Assembly (NCBI GenBank): GCA_023251135.1
Contig: JAHEZJ010000033.1
Span: 1-55,584 of the forward strand
DNA: 55,584 nucleotides
Source: Flavobacterium sp.
GTDB lineage: Bacteria > Bacteroidota > Bacteroidia > Flavobacteriales > Flavobacteriaceae
Direction of reading: 5' to 3'
The position numbers were made by a program, and so were the translations under genes. Shown here in pieces: positions 24,112 through 31,930 of the stretch (position 1 is its first letter; each line of letters begins with the position of its first letter). Under the pieces are notes generated by a model. That model searched no databases. It had not been told where the DNA came from and saw only the letters and a program-made list of their open reading frames with translations.

Positions 24112-24525
24112 TTAATTGTAAACGTGAATCACCGTTCCGGTTACTTCTACACGATATTGTTTTAAGGGATATTCTTTACCTCCCAATCCGGTAAATAAAC
24201 TATAAGCAGTCTTATCGCAGGAGCAAACAGCATTTATACCATCGATGGTCATGGCGGTGCATGCTGTTATGGGCTGATTAGGACAGGCAGCATCAAATGC
24301 ATTGTAACCGCTTCCGGTATTAAAAATAATAATTCCTTTTGCACCATAATTTGGAACAATGACAGCATTACTTACAAATTTAAGGTTTGAATAGGCCGGC
24401 AAATTCATATCAACAGAAAGGTTAACCGTATAGCTTGGAATGTAAGGGTTTTTATTACTTCGGTTATTGTCACTACAGGATAAAAGCACAGAAACAAAGA
24501 CAATTAAGTACCAGAATTTTTTCAT
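24112..24525 (-). CDS. Lipoprotein with a Rieske-like fold lacking the cluster His ligands
   Basis: The 137-residue protein has a lipoprotein signal (V-L-L-S-C, Cys at about residue 17). The mature part follows the Rieske domain layout: G-I-I-I-F-N-T-G and F-D-A-A-C-P-N, then A-V-C-S-C-D-K-T-A-Y-S-L-F-T-G, ending in V-T-G-T-V-I-H-V-Y-N. A true Rieske [2Fe-2S] site is C-x-H...C-x-x-H; here the His positions hold Asn and Asp or Lys. Four Cys remain (A-A-C, T-A-C, A-V-C, S-C). The fold is inferred from pattern only. Gene role is unknown; it ends at a terminator shared with the receptor gene. Confidence 0.72.
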   Translation of the reverse strand: MKKFWYLIVFVSVLLSCSDNNRSNKNPYIPSYTVNLSVDMNLPAYSNLKFVSNAVIVPNYGAKGIIIFNTGSGYNAFDAACPNQPITACTAMTIDGINAVCSCDKTAYSLFTGLGGKEYPLKQYRVEVTGTVIHVYN

Positions 24526-24617
24526 TATTTTAATAAGAATTAGTGAAACAAAAATAATTTATTTAGATTTGAATTCTATATGATTAACATATAATTATGT
24601 ACTATTAAAAATAATAG

Positions 24618-24625
24618 TATATTTG
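24618..24625 (+). promoter_or_regulatory. -7 promoter element of greA
   Basis: TATATTTG matches TAnnTTTG exactly, 55 bp before the greA start. Upstream at the -33 spacing there is only a TTATG. It implies a leader of about 50 nt that includes the hairpin at 24633-24657. Confidence 0.6.
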
Positions 24626-24632
24626 TAATAAG

Positions 24633-24657
24633 AAATCCCGTCCCGATGGGATTTTTT
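24633..24657 (+). terminator. Leader hairpin with T-run before greA
   Basis: AAATCCC (24633-24639) and GGGATTT (24648-24654) form a 7-bp stem with an 8-nt loop, followed by a T-run. It is a terminator-like structure between the greA promoter and start codon, so it can act as an attenuator or produce a short RNA. Confidence 0.65.
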
Positions 24658-24680
24658 GTATTTATATAAACGACGAAGTT

Positions 24681-25157
24681 ATGAGTAAAGTATCTTATTA
24701 TACAGCAGAAGGATTAAAAAAATTAAAAGATGAGTTGGAGCATTTAAAAAGTGTAATGCGTCCAAAGGCATCTCAAGATATAGCGGAAGCAAGAGATAAA
24801 GGTGATTTATCTGAAAACGCCGAATATGATGCTGCAAAAGAAGCGCAGGGTCTGTTAGAAATGAGAATTGCTAAGCTGGAAGAAGTGTATTCTAATGCGA
24901 GATTAATTGACGAATCTCAATTAGACGTTTCGAAAGCGTTGGTTCTTTCTAATGTAAAAATTAAGAATCAAAGCAACGGAATGGAAATGAAATATACGCT
25001 TGTTGCCGAAAGTGAAGCCGATTTAAAAACAGGAAAAATCTCTGTAACCTCTCCGATTGGAAAAGGTTTACTAGGGAAGTCTGTTGGAGAAGTAGCTGAA
25101 ATTACGGTTCCAAACGGAGTTTTGAAATTCGAAATTCTTGAAATTACCAGAGACTAA
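24681..25157 (+). CDS. greA: Transcription elongation factor GreA
   Basis: A 158-residue protein with an N-terminal coiled coil (about 5-75) whose tip carries the acidic D-L-S-E-N-A-E-Y motif, and a C-terminal FKBP-like domain with S-P-I-G-K-G-L-L-G-K. GreA enters the secondary channel of RNA polymerase and induces cleavage of backtracked transcripts. Length is normal. The terminator-like hairpin in its leader is unusual and recalls the greA leader terminator known in E. coli. Confidence 0.97.
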   Translation: MSKVSYYTAEGLKKLKDELEHLKSVMRPKASQDIAEARDKGDLSENAEYDAAKEAQGLLEMRIAKLEEVYSNARLIDESQLDVSKALVLSNVKIKNQSNGMEMKYTLVAESEADLKTGKISVTSPIGKGLLGKSVGEVAEITVPNGVLKFEILEITRD

Positions 25158-25180
25158 TTTTTTAAGTGTAACTGTTTAAT

Positions 25181-25214
25181 CGTTAAATCGGTTGAACAAT
25201 GAACCAATTAAACG
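25181..25214. repeat. Inverted word-repeat at the HIT gene start
   Basis: CGTTAAATCGGTT (25181-25193) and AACCAATTAAACG (25202-25214) are reverse complements with two mismatches. The right arm covers the first possible start codon region of the HIT gene, which argues for the later ATG. Confidence 0.6.
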
Positions 25215-25222
25215 AAAATAGA

Positions 25223-25609
25223 ATGTCAATATTTACCAAAATAGTAAACGGAGAAATTCCGGCTTATAAAATTGCTGAAGACGATAATTATTTGGCTTTT
25301 TTAGATGTAAACCCAAATGCAAAAGGACATACACTTTGTATTCCGAAAAAAGAAATCGATAAAATTTTCGAGATAGAAGACGAGTTGTATTTAGGGCTAA
25401 TGAAGTTTTCTAAAAAAATTGCAATTGCTTTAGAAAAAACCGTTCCCTGTAAAAGAGTCGGAATGGCGGTTGTTGGTTTAGAGGTGCCTCATGCACACGT
25501 ACATTTGATTCCGTTAAACGAAATGGATGAGATGCGTTTCCAGAATAAAGTTTCGCTTTCTAAAGAAGAGTTTGAAGCTTTGGCTAAAGACATTCAGTCA
25601 AATTTATAA
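25223..25609 (+). CDS. HIT family nucleotide-binding protein
   Basis: A 128-residue protein starting at the ATG at 25223, where the usual HIT N-terminus S-I-F-T-K-I-V-N-G-E-I-P begins. An earlier ATG at 25199 would add eight residues read from repeat DNA. The histidine triad is H90-A-H92-V-H94. HINT-type enzymes hydrolyse AMP-amino or AMP-lysine bonds; the physiological substrate is unknown. The gene follows greA by 65 bp and ends before a terminator. Confidence 0.93.
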   Translation: MSIFTKIVNGEIPAYKIAEDDNYLAFLDVNPNAKGHTLCIPKKEIDKIFEIEDELYLGLMKFSKKIAIALEKTVPCKRVGMAVVGLEVPHAHVHLIPLNEMDEMRFQNKVSLSKEEFEALAKDIQSNL

Positions 25610-25615
25610 AACACC

Positions 25616-25791
25616 ATGTCAGACTGCGCGTAGTCGAAGTCTCTTAAACATAAAGAATCTCGACTCCGCTCGATTTGACAGTCGAAATAAAAAGATAAAG
25701 TGCAGTAAAGTAATTTTACTGCACTTTTTTATTTAGGGAAATCCGACGAATTTATAAAACAATGTCAGACTGAGCGAAGTCGAAGTCTCTT
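25616..25791. repeat. Duplicated 30-bp repeat flanking a terminator
   Basis: Two copies of a 30-bp phrase (ATGTCAGACTG, then AGTCGAAGTCTCTT) at 25616-25645 and 25762-25791 differ at a few bases. Between them, at about 25665-25686, is a related inverted piece (CTCGACTCCGCTCGA, TGACAGTCGA). The copies form AGACT...AGTCT stems. The set resembles dispersed intergenic repeats. Confidence 0.7.
25698..25731. terminator. Bidirectional terminator after the HIT gene
   Basis: AAGTGCAGTAAA and its exact complement TTTACTGCACTT enclose five bases, followed by a T-run, between the convergent HIT and histidine kinase genes. Confidence 0.9.
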
Positions 25792-25792
25792 T

Positions 25793-26941
25793 CTACACTT
25801 TTTTATTTAACGAAATCTGGAATGTAGTTCCTTTTCCAATTTCAGAATGTAAAACTTTTATTTTTCCGCCATGATATTCCTCAACGATTCTCTTGGTCAA
25901 TGAAAGTCCCAGACCCCAGCCGCGTTTTTTCGTGGTAAAACCGGGCTCGAAAATAGTTTTGAACTGTTTTTTATAAATTCCTGTCCCGGAATCCTTTACG
26001 TTAATTTTTACATGCTGCGAATCTTCTTCGATTTGAAGGTCAAGAGTCCCTTTTCCTTTCATGGCATCAATAGCATTTTTAATCAAATTTTCGATCGTCC
26101 AGCTGTGCAGCGTGGGGTTTATCATGGCCAAAATACTTTGCTGAGGGGCATGATAAGAGAACGAAACCTGTTTTGAAAAGCGGGATTGCAGGTATTTGTA
26201 GGTGTTCAGTGTTTCGGCAACAATATCTTTCTCTTCTAAAACAGGAACCGATCCAATTTTAGAAAAACGGTCTGTAATGGTTTGCAAACGCTCAATGTCT
26301 TTTTCGATCTCAAGGGTTATAGACGGATCGATCTCTTCTGTTTTTAAGATCTCAACCCAGCCAATTAAGGAAGATAAAGGTGTTCCGATCTGATGTGCCG
26401 TTTCCTTAGCCATTCCTGCCCAAAGTTTGTTTTGAGTGGCCATTTTGGTACTTCGGTAAAAGTTATAAATCAAAGCTCCAAACAAAAAGATAATCAGCAA
26501 TAACGCAATCGGATAGTATTTTAATTTGTTGATCAATGCCGAGTTTCCATAGTACAATGCCTGATGTTTTCCAGGAGCATACTCAATAACGATAGGCTCA
26601 TTTTCATTTTTTAGATTCTTGAGATAGGATAATGTGCTTTTTTCATTTTGAAGAACTTCTTCGGGTACATTGACAGAACTAATTACCTTGTCATACATCG
26701 TAAGCATAACAGGAACTGAGGTATTGTTGTTGATGATTTCAAGCGGTAAATCCAGATCTGTATTTTCATCTGCATTGACCAGTGTCTTTTGTGCATTGGC
26801 CCAAAGATTCATTTTCAGGCGTTCTTCGTTTTTAAAGATTTGAAAAAAAGTATAGGTGTTCCAGAGAATCAAAGAAATGATTAAAAAGGAAATAAAAATA
26901 ATGATCCAACGTGTTGTATTTCTTCGCTCGGAAAAAGACAT
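25793..26941 (-). CDS. Orphan membrane sensor histidine kinase
   Basis: I use the ATG at 26941 (382 residues); the longer frame begins with GTG at 26980. Two membrane helices (about 12-32 and 142-162) bracket a periplasmic sensor region of about 110 residues. The phosphoacceptor is H183 in A-K-E-T-A-H-Q-I-G-T-P-L-S, followed by the N-box (N-L-I-K-N-A-I-D-A-M), the D-S-G-T-G G1 box and the G-W-G-L-G-L-S G2 box. No response regulator lies nearby, so its partner is elsewhere. The ligand is unknown. Confidence 0.93.
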   Translation of the reverse strand: MSFSERRNTTRWIIIFISFLIISLILWNTYTFFQIFKNEERLKMNLWANAQKTLVNADENTDLDLPLEIINNNTSVPVMLTMYDKVISSVNVPEEVLQNEKSTLSYLKNLKNENEPIVIEYAPGKHQALYYGNSALINKLKYYPIALLLIIFLFGALIYNFYRSTKMATQNKLWAGMAKETAHQIGTPLSSLIGWVEILKTEEIDPSITLEIEKDIERLQTITDRFSKIGSVPVLEEKDIVAETLNTYKYLQSRFSKQVSFSYHAPQQSILAMINPTLHSWTIENLIKNAIDAMKGKGTLDLQIEEDSQHVKINVKDSGTGIYKKQFKTIFEPGFTTKKRGWGLGLSLTKRIVEEYHGGKIKVLHSEIGKGTTFQISLNKKV

Positions 26942-27057
26942 AACTATTTTTTTGTGGTATAAATATAACGAAATATACACATTTAATATTTTGTGGAGCG
27001 TTAAAGATTTTTTTGTTTTTAAGTCTGAAACTATTTCTTTGGATTAAACGATTTTTC

Positions 27058-27065
27058 TATTTTTG
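27058..27065 (+). promoter_or_regulatory. -7 promoter element of the flavin reductase gene
   Basis: TATTTTTG matches TAnnTTTG, 36 bp before the start codon. A TTTG at 27038-27041 is 16 nt upstream, a slightly short spacing. Confidence 0.45.
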
Positions 27066-27101
27066 TAGCTACGGAAATGAGGTTCCATTAAAAAGAAAAA
27101 T

Positions 27102-27977
27102 ATGATTAGCATTGATCCAAAAGAAATACCAACGGCAAAATTACAAGGTTATTTACAAAGTGCTGTAGGGCCGAGGCCAATTGCATTTGCAAGTACAATT
27201 AGTGCAAAGGGAATACCCAATTTGTCGCCTTTTAGTTTCTTTAATGTGTTCAGTGCCAATCCGCCAATTTTGGTTTTTTCACCGGCCCGACGTGTTCGCG
27301 ATAATACCGTCAAACACACTTTGATTAATGCGGAGGAAACTCGCGAAGTGGTAATTAATGTTGTGAATTATGATCTGGTACAGCAAACATCATTAGCGAG
27401 CACAGAATATGGTGAAGGCGTAAACGAATTTATAAAAGCCGGATTGACGCAAATTCCGTCTGATTTTGTAAAACCTTATCGCGTAAAAGAGTCTCCAGTA
27501 CAATTTGAATGTAAAGTGACTCAGATTATTCCGTTAGGAGATCAGGGTGGTGCGGGGAATTTAATTCTTTGTGAAGTGGTTAAGATTCATATTCACGAAG
27601 CAATTTTAGATGAAAACGGAGCCATTGATCAGCATAAAATCGATTTGGTTTCGAGATTGGGAAGTAATTGGTACTCCAGATCGAATCAGGGACTTTTTGA
27701 AGTGCCTAAACCATTGACAACTTTAGGAGTTGGAGTAGATGTGATTCCGGATTTTATCAAGGAAAGCCCCGTTTTTGACGGAAATGATCTTGGAAAATTA
27801 GGCAACATCGAAGCCTTGCCTACCACAGAAGAAGTTAGTATATTTGTGAAAGAAAATTTTTCGGTAAAAGGAGTTTTAAGCTCAGACGATCTCGAAAAAG
27901 TACACTTAGAAGCCAAAAAATATCTGAATAAAGACGATATTTCATCGGCATGGAAAGTACTTTTAGCAAAACAATAA
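27102..27977 (+). CDS. Flavin reductase family protein
   Basis: The N-terminal 200 residues form an FMN-binding split barrel of the flavin reductase/flavoredoxin family, with the opening V-G-P-R-P-I-A-F-A-S-T and the conserved N-L-S-P-F-S-F-F-N segment. The last 90 residues are an alpha-helical extension also seen in Bacteroidetes members. Such proteins pass electrons from NAD(P)H to free flavin or use FMN as cofactor; the partner is unknown. The gene precedes the DUF3127 gene by 31 bp, so the two may share an mRNA. Confidence 0.88.
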   Translation: MISIDPKEIPTAKLQGYLQSAVGPRPIAFASTISAKGIPNLSPFSFFNVFSANPPILVFSPARRVRDNTVKHTLINAEETREVVINVVNYDLVQQTSLASTEYGEGVNEFIKAGLTQIPSDFVKPYRVKESPVQFECKVTQIIPLGDQGGAGNLILCEVVKIHIHEAILDENGAIDQHKIDLVSRLGSNWYSRSNQGLFEVPKPLTTLGVGVDVIPDFIKESPVFDGNDLGKLGNIEALPTTEEVSIFVKENFSVKGVLSSDDLEKVHLEAKKYLNKDDISSAWKVLLAKQ

Positions 27978-28008
27978 GAATAGAAACAATAATTAATATA
28001 GAAAGAAG

Positions 28009-28380
28009 ATGGAAGTTACAGGAAAAGTAAAAGTGGTGAACCCAGAGCAACAAGTTAGTGCTGCATTCAAAAAAAGAGAGTTGGTTGTTACCACAGATGA
28101 GCAGTATCCACAGCATATTTTGATCGAATTTACGCAAGATAAATGCGATTTGTTAAGTAGCTACAAACAAGGTGAGGCAGTAAAAGTTTCTATCAATTTA
28201 AGAGGAAGAGAATGGGTTAATCCACAAGGTGAAACCAGATATTTCAATAGTATTCAAGGTTGGAGAATCGAGAGACTGGCACCGGAAGGTCCTGGGCAAA
28301 CGGCTCCAATGCCAGCTGCAGAAGCTTTTGCACCGGCAACTAATTTGAACGAAGACGAACCGGACGATTTACCGTTCTAA
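28009..28380 (+). CDS. DUF3127 protein with an SSB-like acidic tail
   Basis: A 123-residue protein: an N-terminal OB-fold-like beta domain (1-90, DUF3127), a Pro/Ala linker (about 92-112), and a tip, N-E-D-E-P-D-D-L-P-F. The tip closely mimics the C-terminal peptide of single-stranded DNA-binding protein (acidic residues then I/L-P-F), the docking site for many repair and replication proteins. The architecture, OB fold plus flexible linker plus acidic tip, is that of an SSB. Nucleic-acid binding is inferred, not shown. Confidence 0.85.
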   Translation: MEVTGKVKVVNPEQQVSAAFKKRELVVTTDEQYPQHILIEFTQDKCDLLSSYKQGEAVKVSINLRGREWVNPQGETRYFNSIQGWRIERLAPEGPGQTAPMPAAEAFAPATNLNEDEPDDLPF

Positions 28381-28402
28381 AAAAGTTAAAATTTCAAATA
28401 GT

Positions 28403-28450
28403 AAATTCCAAATTCCAATTCATGAAATGTGCAATTGGAGTTTGGAATTT
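28403..28450. repeat. AAATTCCAA word-repeat hairpin
   Basis: AAATTCCAAATTCCAATT (28403-28420) and AATTGGAGTTTGGAATTT (28433-28450) pair with one mismatch around a 12-nt loop, just after the DUF3127 stop codon. It may serve as a terminator, without a clear T-run. Confidence 0.8.
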
Positions 28451-28552
28451 GCTTTTATATTTAAACTTAGTGTAGTCGTTTGTTCTTGCTGAAAAAGGAA
28501 AAAATGAAGCACCATCCCGCAACTTGGAATTTTAATATTGGATTTTTTTAAA

Positions 28553-29191
28553 ATGTATTACGTATTTAACGATTTGTTTTTTCCACCCGTTTCAGAAGCC
28601 GATGAAGAAGGAATTCTGGCTATTGGCGGAGACTTAGACCCGGAAAGACTGAAACTGGCTTATAAAAGCGGAATTTTTCCGTGGTTCAATGAAGGAGAAC
28701 CGATTCTCTGGTGGTCACCAGATCCCAGAATGGTTTTGTTTCCTGATGAGTTGATCGTGTCAAAAAGTATGCGCAATATTTTGAATAGAAAACAGTTTAA
28801 AGTTACCTTTAATCAAAGTTTTGAAGGGGTGATTTCGAATTGCCAGAACATCAAACGTGATGGTCAGAACGGAACCTGGATTTCAAACGAAATGATTGAT
28901 GCCTACTGTAAATTAAACGAACAGGGAATTGCAAAATCTGTTGAAGTCTGGCAAGATGAAGTTTTGGTAGGAGGTTTGTATGGTATTGATTTGGGTCATG
29001 TTTTTTGCGGAGAAAGCATGTTTTCGAAAGTATCAAATGCTTCAAAAGTAGCTTTCATCGCTTTGGTGCAGTACTTAAAAGAAGCGAACTACAAACTTCT
29101 GGATTGTCAGGTTCATAATTCGCATTTAGAGAGTTTAGGTTGTCGTGAGATTGATCGCGAAGCGTTTATATCCATTTTAAAAAAGGAATAA
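28553..29191 (+). CDS. aat: Leucyl/phenylalanyl-tRNA--protein transferase
   Basis: The ATG at 28553 gives 213 residues starting M-Y-Y-V; a TTG frame adds only five residues. Family motifs are F-P-P, G-G-D-L, the G-I-F-P-W-F-N-E-G-E-P-I-L-W-W-S-P-D-P-R-stretch (broken here for length) and the late F-C-G-E-S-M-F. The enzyme adds Leu or Phe to proteins with N-terminal Arg or Lys, marking them for ClpAP. The next gene starts one base after its stop codon. Confidence 0.96.
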   Translation: MYYVFNDLFFPPVSEADEEGILAIGGDLDPERLKLAYKSGIFPWFNEGEPILWWSPDPRMVLFPDELIVSKSMRNILNRKQFKVTFNQSFEGVISNCQNIKRDGQNGTWISNEMIDAYCKLNEQGIAKSVEVWQDEVLVGGLYGIDLGHVFCGESMFSKVSNASKVAFIALVQYLKEANYKLLDCQVHNSHLESLGCREIDREAFISILKKE

Positions 29192-29192
29192 A

Positions 29193-29987
29193 ATGAGTGC
29201 AGTTCATATTGTAAAAGAACTTTATATCTATCCTGTAAAAAGTTTGGCAGGAATAAGCTGTCAAAGTGCTTATGCCGAAGAAATGGGGTTTGAAAACGAC
29301 CGCAGATGGATGCTTGTTGATGCTGAAAACAAGATGCTGACACAAAGAGAATATCCTCTCATGAGTCAGTTTTATCCTCAGATTTCGGAAGGTAAAATTA
29401 GCATTACTTTTAAAGACCAAAAGCATGATTTTTTAATCGAAGAACATTTGGATCAGCCCATTGCTGTTAAAGTGTGGGAGGATGACAGTGATGTCGTTGA
29501 AGTCAATAAAAACACTTCGATCTGGTTTAGCGAACTTTTAGGTTTCGAATGTAAACTGGTTAAAATTATTAGAAACGGAGATCGTAAACACGAAAGTTCA
29601 AAACTAAAAGAAACCTTTAATGTAAGTTTGGCCGACGGTTATCCGTATTTAATGATCGGAACCGAAAGTTTGGATTTTCTAAATCAAAAACTGGAAGACA
29701 AAATTACCGTTTTGCGTTTCCGTCCGAACATTGTAATCAGCAGTCAGAAGGCTCATGAGGAAGATGATTTTGTTGCTTTTAAAATCGGAGAAGTGCAATT
29801 TAGAAACATAAAACCCTGCGGAAGATGTATTATGGTGAATAATGATCCGCAAAAAGGTATTGTAAAAAAAGAACCTCTGAAGACTTTAAGTAAATATCGA
29901 AATGTAAACAATTCCGTTTTATTCGGAACCAATATTGTAAGTCTGAATTCTGGACTTATCAGTGTTGGAGACGCGATTGTTTTTTAA
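29193..29987 (+). CDS. MOSC domain protein
   Basis: A 264-residue protein with the MOSC N-terminal beta-barrel (residues about 5-120; L-Y-I-Y-P-V-K-S-L-A-G-I and N-D-R-R-W-M) and a C-terminal MOSC domain whose Cys lies in K-P-C-G-R-C (about 207-212). This is the layout of YcbX/mARC-type molybdenum-cofactor enzymes that reduce N-hydroxylated compounds. It follows aat without a gap and is convergent with thiF, overlapping it by 4 nt. Confidence 0.9.
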   Translation: MSAVHIVKELYIYPVKSLAGISCQSAYAEEMGFENDRRWMLVDAENKMLTQREYPLMSQFYPQISEGKISITFKDQKHDFLIEEHLDQPIAVKVWEDDSDVVEVNKNTSIWFSELLGFECKLVKIIRNGDRKHESSKLKETFNVSLADGYPYLMIGTESLDFLNQKLEDKITVLRFRPNIVISSQKAHEEDDFVAFKIGEVQFRNIKPCGRCIMVNNDPQKGIVKKEPLKTLSKYRNVNNSVLFGTNIVSLNSGLISVGDAIVF

Positions 29988-30694
29988 AAATTAATTTTCA
30001 TAAAGTTCCAGTTTAACGTATTGAAGAGCACTAACTCATTGTTTAAAGTGGGTAATTCCAAAATTAATTTGAGTGTTTCATGTGCCATCATAGTACCGAT
30101 AATTCCGGGTAATGTTCCTAAAACGCCATTTAAATTGCAATTCGGGACATCTTTTGGATCTGGCATTTCGGGGAATAAATCGCGCAGATTTTTACTGCCC
30201 TTATGATTGAAAACGGCAACTTGCCCCTCAAACTTTAAAATGCTGCCATAGACTAAAGGTTTTTGCAGTGCCACACAAGTATCGTTAACCAGATAACGGG
30301 TGGTAAAATTATCCGAACCATCGACTATAATATCGTATTGCTCAATAATCTGTGCTGCATTTTCGGGAGTTAATTTTTCAACAATAGCTTCAGCTTTTAT
30401 CAATGGATTTAGTTCCGAGACCACTTCTTTTGCAACAATAGCTTTGAGCTTGCCAATTTTATTTTCGGTATATAAAATTTGCCTGTGCAGATTGTGAATT
30501 TCGATAGTGTCAAAATCCATAATGCCAATGTAACCAACTCCGGCTGTGGCAATATATTGTAGAATTGGACAGCCTAAACCACCAGCGCCAATCACTAAAA
30601 CTCTGGCTTTTTTGAGTTTTTCCTGACCTTCGTCGCCGATTTCGGGAAGAATGGTTTGTCTGTTGTAGCGAAGAAATTCTTGTATAATGCTCAT
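29984..30694 (-). CDS. thiF: ThiF-type adenylyltransferase
   Basis: The 236-residue protein belongs to the E1-like MoeB/ThiF family: ATP motif G36-A-G-G-L-G41, the conserved D-x-D-x-I-x-x-x-N-L-H-R-Q, and an acyl-transfer Cys C186 in P-N-C-N. It adenylates the C-terminal Gly of ThiS in thiazole synthesis. It lacks the Cys pairs that bind structural zinc in MoeB and E. coli ThiF (the Y-R-C-L-F-P position reads L-R-D-L-F-P and no C-terminal C-x-x-C occurs). It is the last gene of the thiamine operon; 75 bp of word repeats separate it from thiH. Confidence 0.9.
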   Translation of the reverse strand: MSIIQEFLRYNRQTILPEIGDEGQEKLKKARVLVIGAGGLGCPILQYIATAGVGYIGIMDFDTIEIHNLHRQILYTENKIGKLKAIVAKEVVSELNPLIKAEAIVEKLTPENAAQIIEQYDIIVDGSDNFTTRYLVNDTCVALQKPLVYGSILKFEGQVAVFNHKGSKNLRDLFPEMPDPKDVPNCNLNGVLGTLPGIIGTMMAHETLKLILELPTLNNELVLFNTLNWNFMKINF

Positions 30695-30769
30695 TTTTGT
30701 GAAATGTGATTTGTGAAATGTAAAAGGTAATTAGTAAAATGTGATTTGTAACACTTGAAACTTGAAACC
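30695..30769. repeat. GTGAAATGTGATTT / TTGAAAC word repeats
   Basis: Three GTGATTTGT/GTGAAATG-type words, then CTTGAAACTTGAAACC words that extend into the 3' end of thiH. They fill the thiH-thiF gap. No promoter is visible. Confidence 0.6.
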
Positions 30770-31891
30770 TCAAACTTGTTGACTAAAACTTTTACTCCAG
30801 TCTTTCCAAACAGGTTCATAGCCTGAATTGGTTATAATTTGTGCAATTTCTTTGGCAGAACGTTCATCGCTAATCTCAAATTGTTCCAGTGATTGCGGGT
30901 CGACAACATAACCACCGGGATTGGTTTTCGATCCTGCACTCATGCTTGTAACGCCAATTGGTATAATATTATTTCTGAACTTCTCATTTTCACGTGTAGA
31001 AATCGAAATTTCCAGATCTTCATTCCACAAACGATAGGCACAAATCAACTGCGTGAGATCTTTATCATCCATAATAAAATTAGGCTCGATAATGCCTTCT
31101 GCCGGTCGGAGTCTTGGAAAGGAAACCGAATATTTGGTTTGCCAGTATTTCTTTTGCAGATAATCCAGATGCAGGGCATTAAAAAAACTATCCGTTCGCC
31201 AATCTTCCAGACCTAGTAAAACACCCAGCCCCATCTTATGGATTCCTGCTGTGCCAATTCGGTCGGGAGTTTCCAGTCTGTAATCAAAATTAGACTTTTT
31301 ACCTTTTGTATGGTATTTTTTATAGACATCCTGATGATAGGTTTCCTGATAAACCAGAACAGAATAAACACCAGCCTGATGCAAACGTTCGTAGTCTTCG
31401 GTGGAAAGCGGCTGGACTTCAACAGAAATAATGGAAAATTCTTTTCTTATTAAAGCAATGGCATTTAAAAAATAATTGATGTTTACCGTATAGTTTGCTT
31501 CACCGGTAACCAGTAAAACGTGGTCAAAACCGATCTCTTTTAAAGCTTCTACTTCAATTTTGATCTCCGCATCAGTAAGGGTTTTTCGTTTGATTTTATT
31601 GTCTAAACTAAATCCGCAATAGGTGCAAATGTTCTGGCATTCGTTGCTTAGGTACAGCGGTGCATACATTTGGATGGTTTTGCCAAAGCGCTTTTTGGTA
31701 ATTTCATGGCATTGCTGCGCCATTTGCTCCAGATATTGTTGTGCAGCAGGCGAAATTAATACCAAAAAATCATCGAGATTTCGTTTGGTTTTAAACAAAG
31801 CGCGTTCTACATCTTTTGATGTGGTTTGATATATTTTAGATTGAATAGTATCCCAATCATAATTCTCAAAAACCGATTTGAATGTTTTCAT
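30770..31891 (-). CDS. thiH: 2-iminoacetate synthase ThiH
   Basis: A 373-residue radical-SAM enzyme with cluster motif C85-x3-C89-x2-C92 (N-E-C-Q-N-I-C-T-Y-C-G). It cleaves tyrosine to dehydroglycine and p-cresol, supplying the glycine part of the thiazole. Presence of thiH rather than thiO points to the anaerobic-type pathway branch. It should use the iron-sulfur cluster and work beside ThiG. Confidence 0.96.
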   Translation of the reverse strand: MKTFKSVFENYDWDTIQSKIYQTTSKDVERALFKTKRNLDDFLVLISPAAQQYLEQMAQQCHEITKKRFGKTIQMYAPLYLSNECQNICTYCGFSLDNKIKRKTLTDAEIKIEVEALKEIGFDHVLLVTGEANYTVNINYFLNAIALIRKEFSIISVEVQPLSTEDYERLHQAGVYSVLVYQETYHQDVYKKYHTKGKKSNFDYRLETPDRIGTAGIHKMGLGVLLGLEDWRTDSFFNALHLDYLQKKYWQTKYSVSFPRLRPAEGIIEPNFIMDDKDLTQLICAYRLWNEDLEISISTRENEKFRNNIIPIGVTSMSAGSKTNPGGYVVDPQSLEQFEISDERSAKEIAQIITNSGYEPVWKDWSKSFSQQV

Positions 31892-31930
31892 TGGATTGTG
31901 TTTTGTTTCACGCAGATTTTTGTGGATAGG

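Noticed and set aside
26942-26980. Longer N-terminus of the orphan histidine kinase
   Set aside because: It would start with GTG and add 13 residues ahead of the first membrane helix; the ATG at 26941 is simpler.
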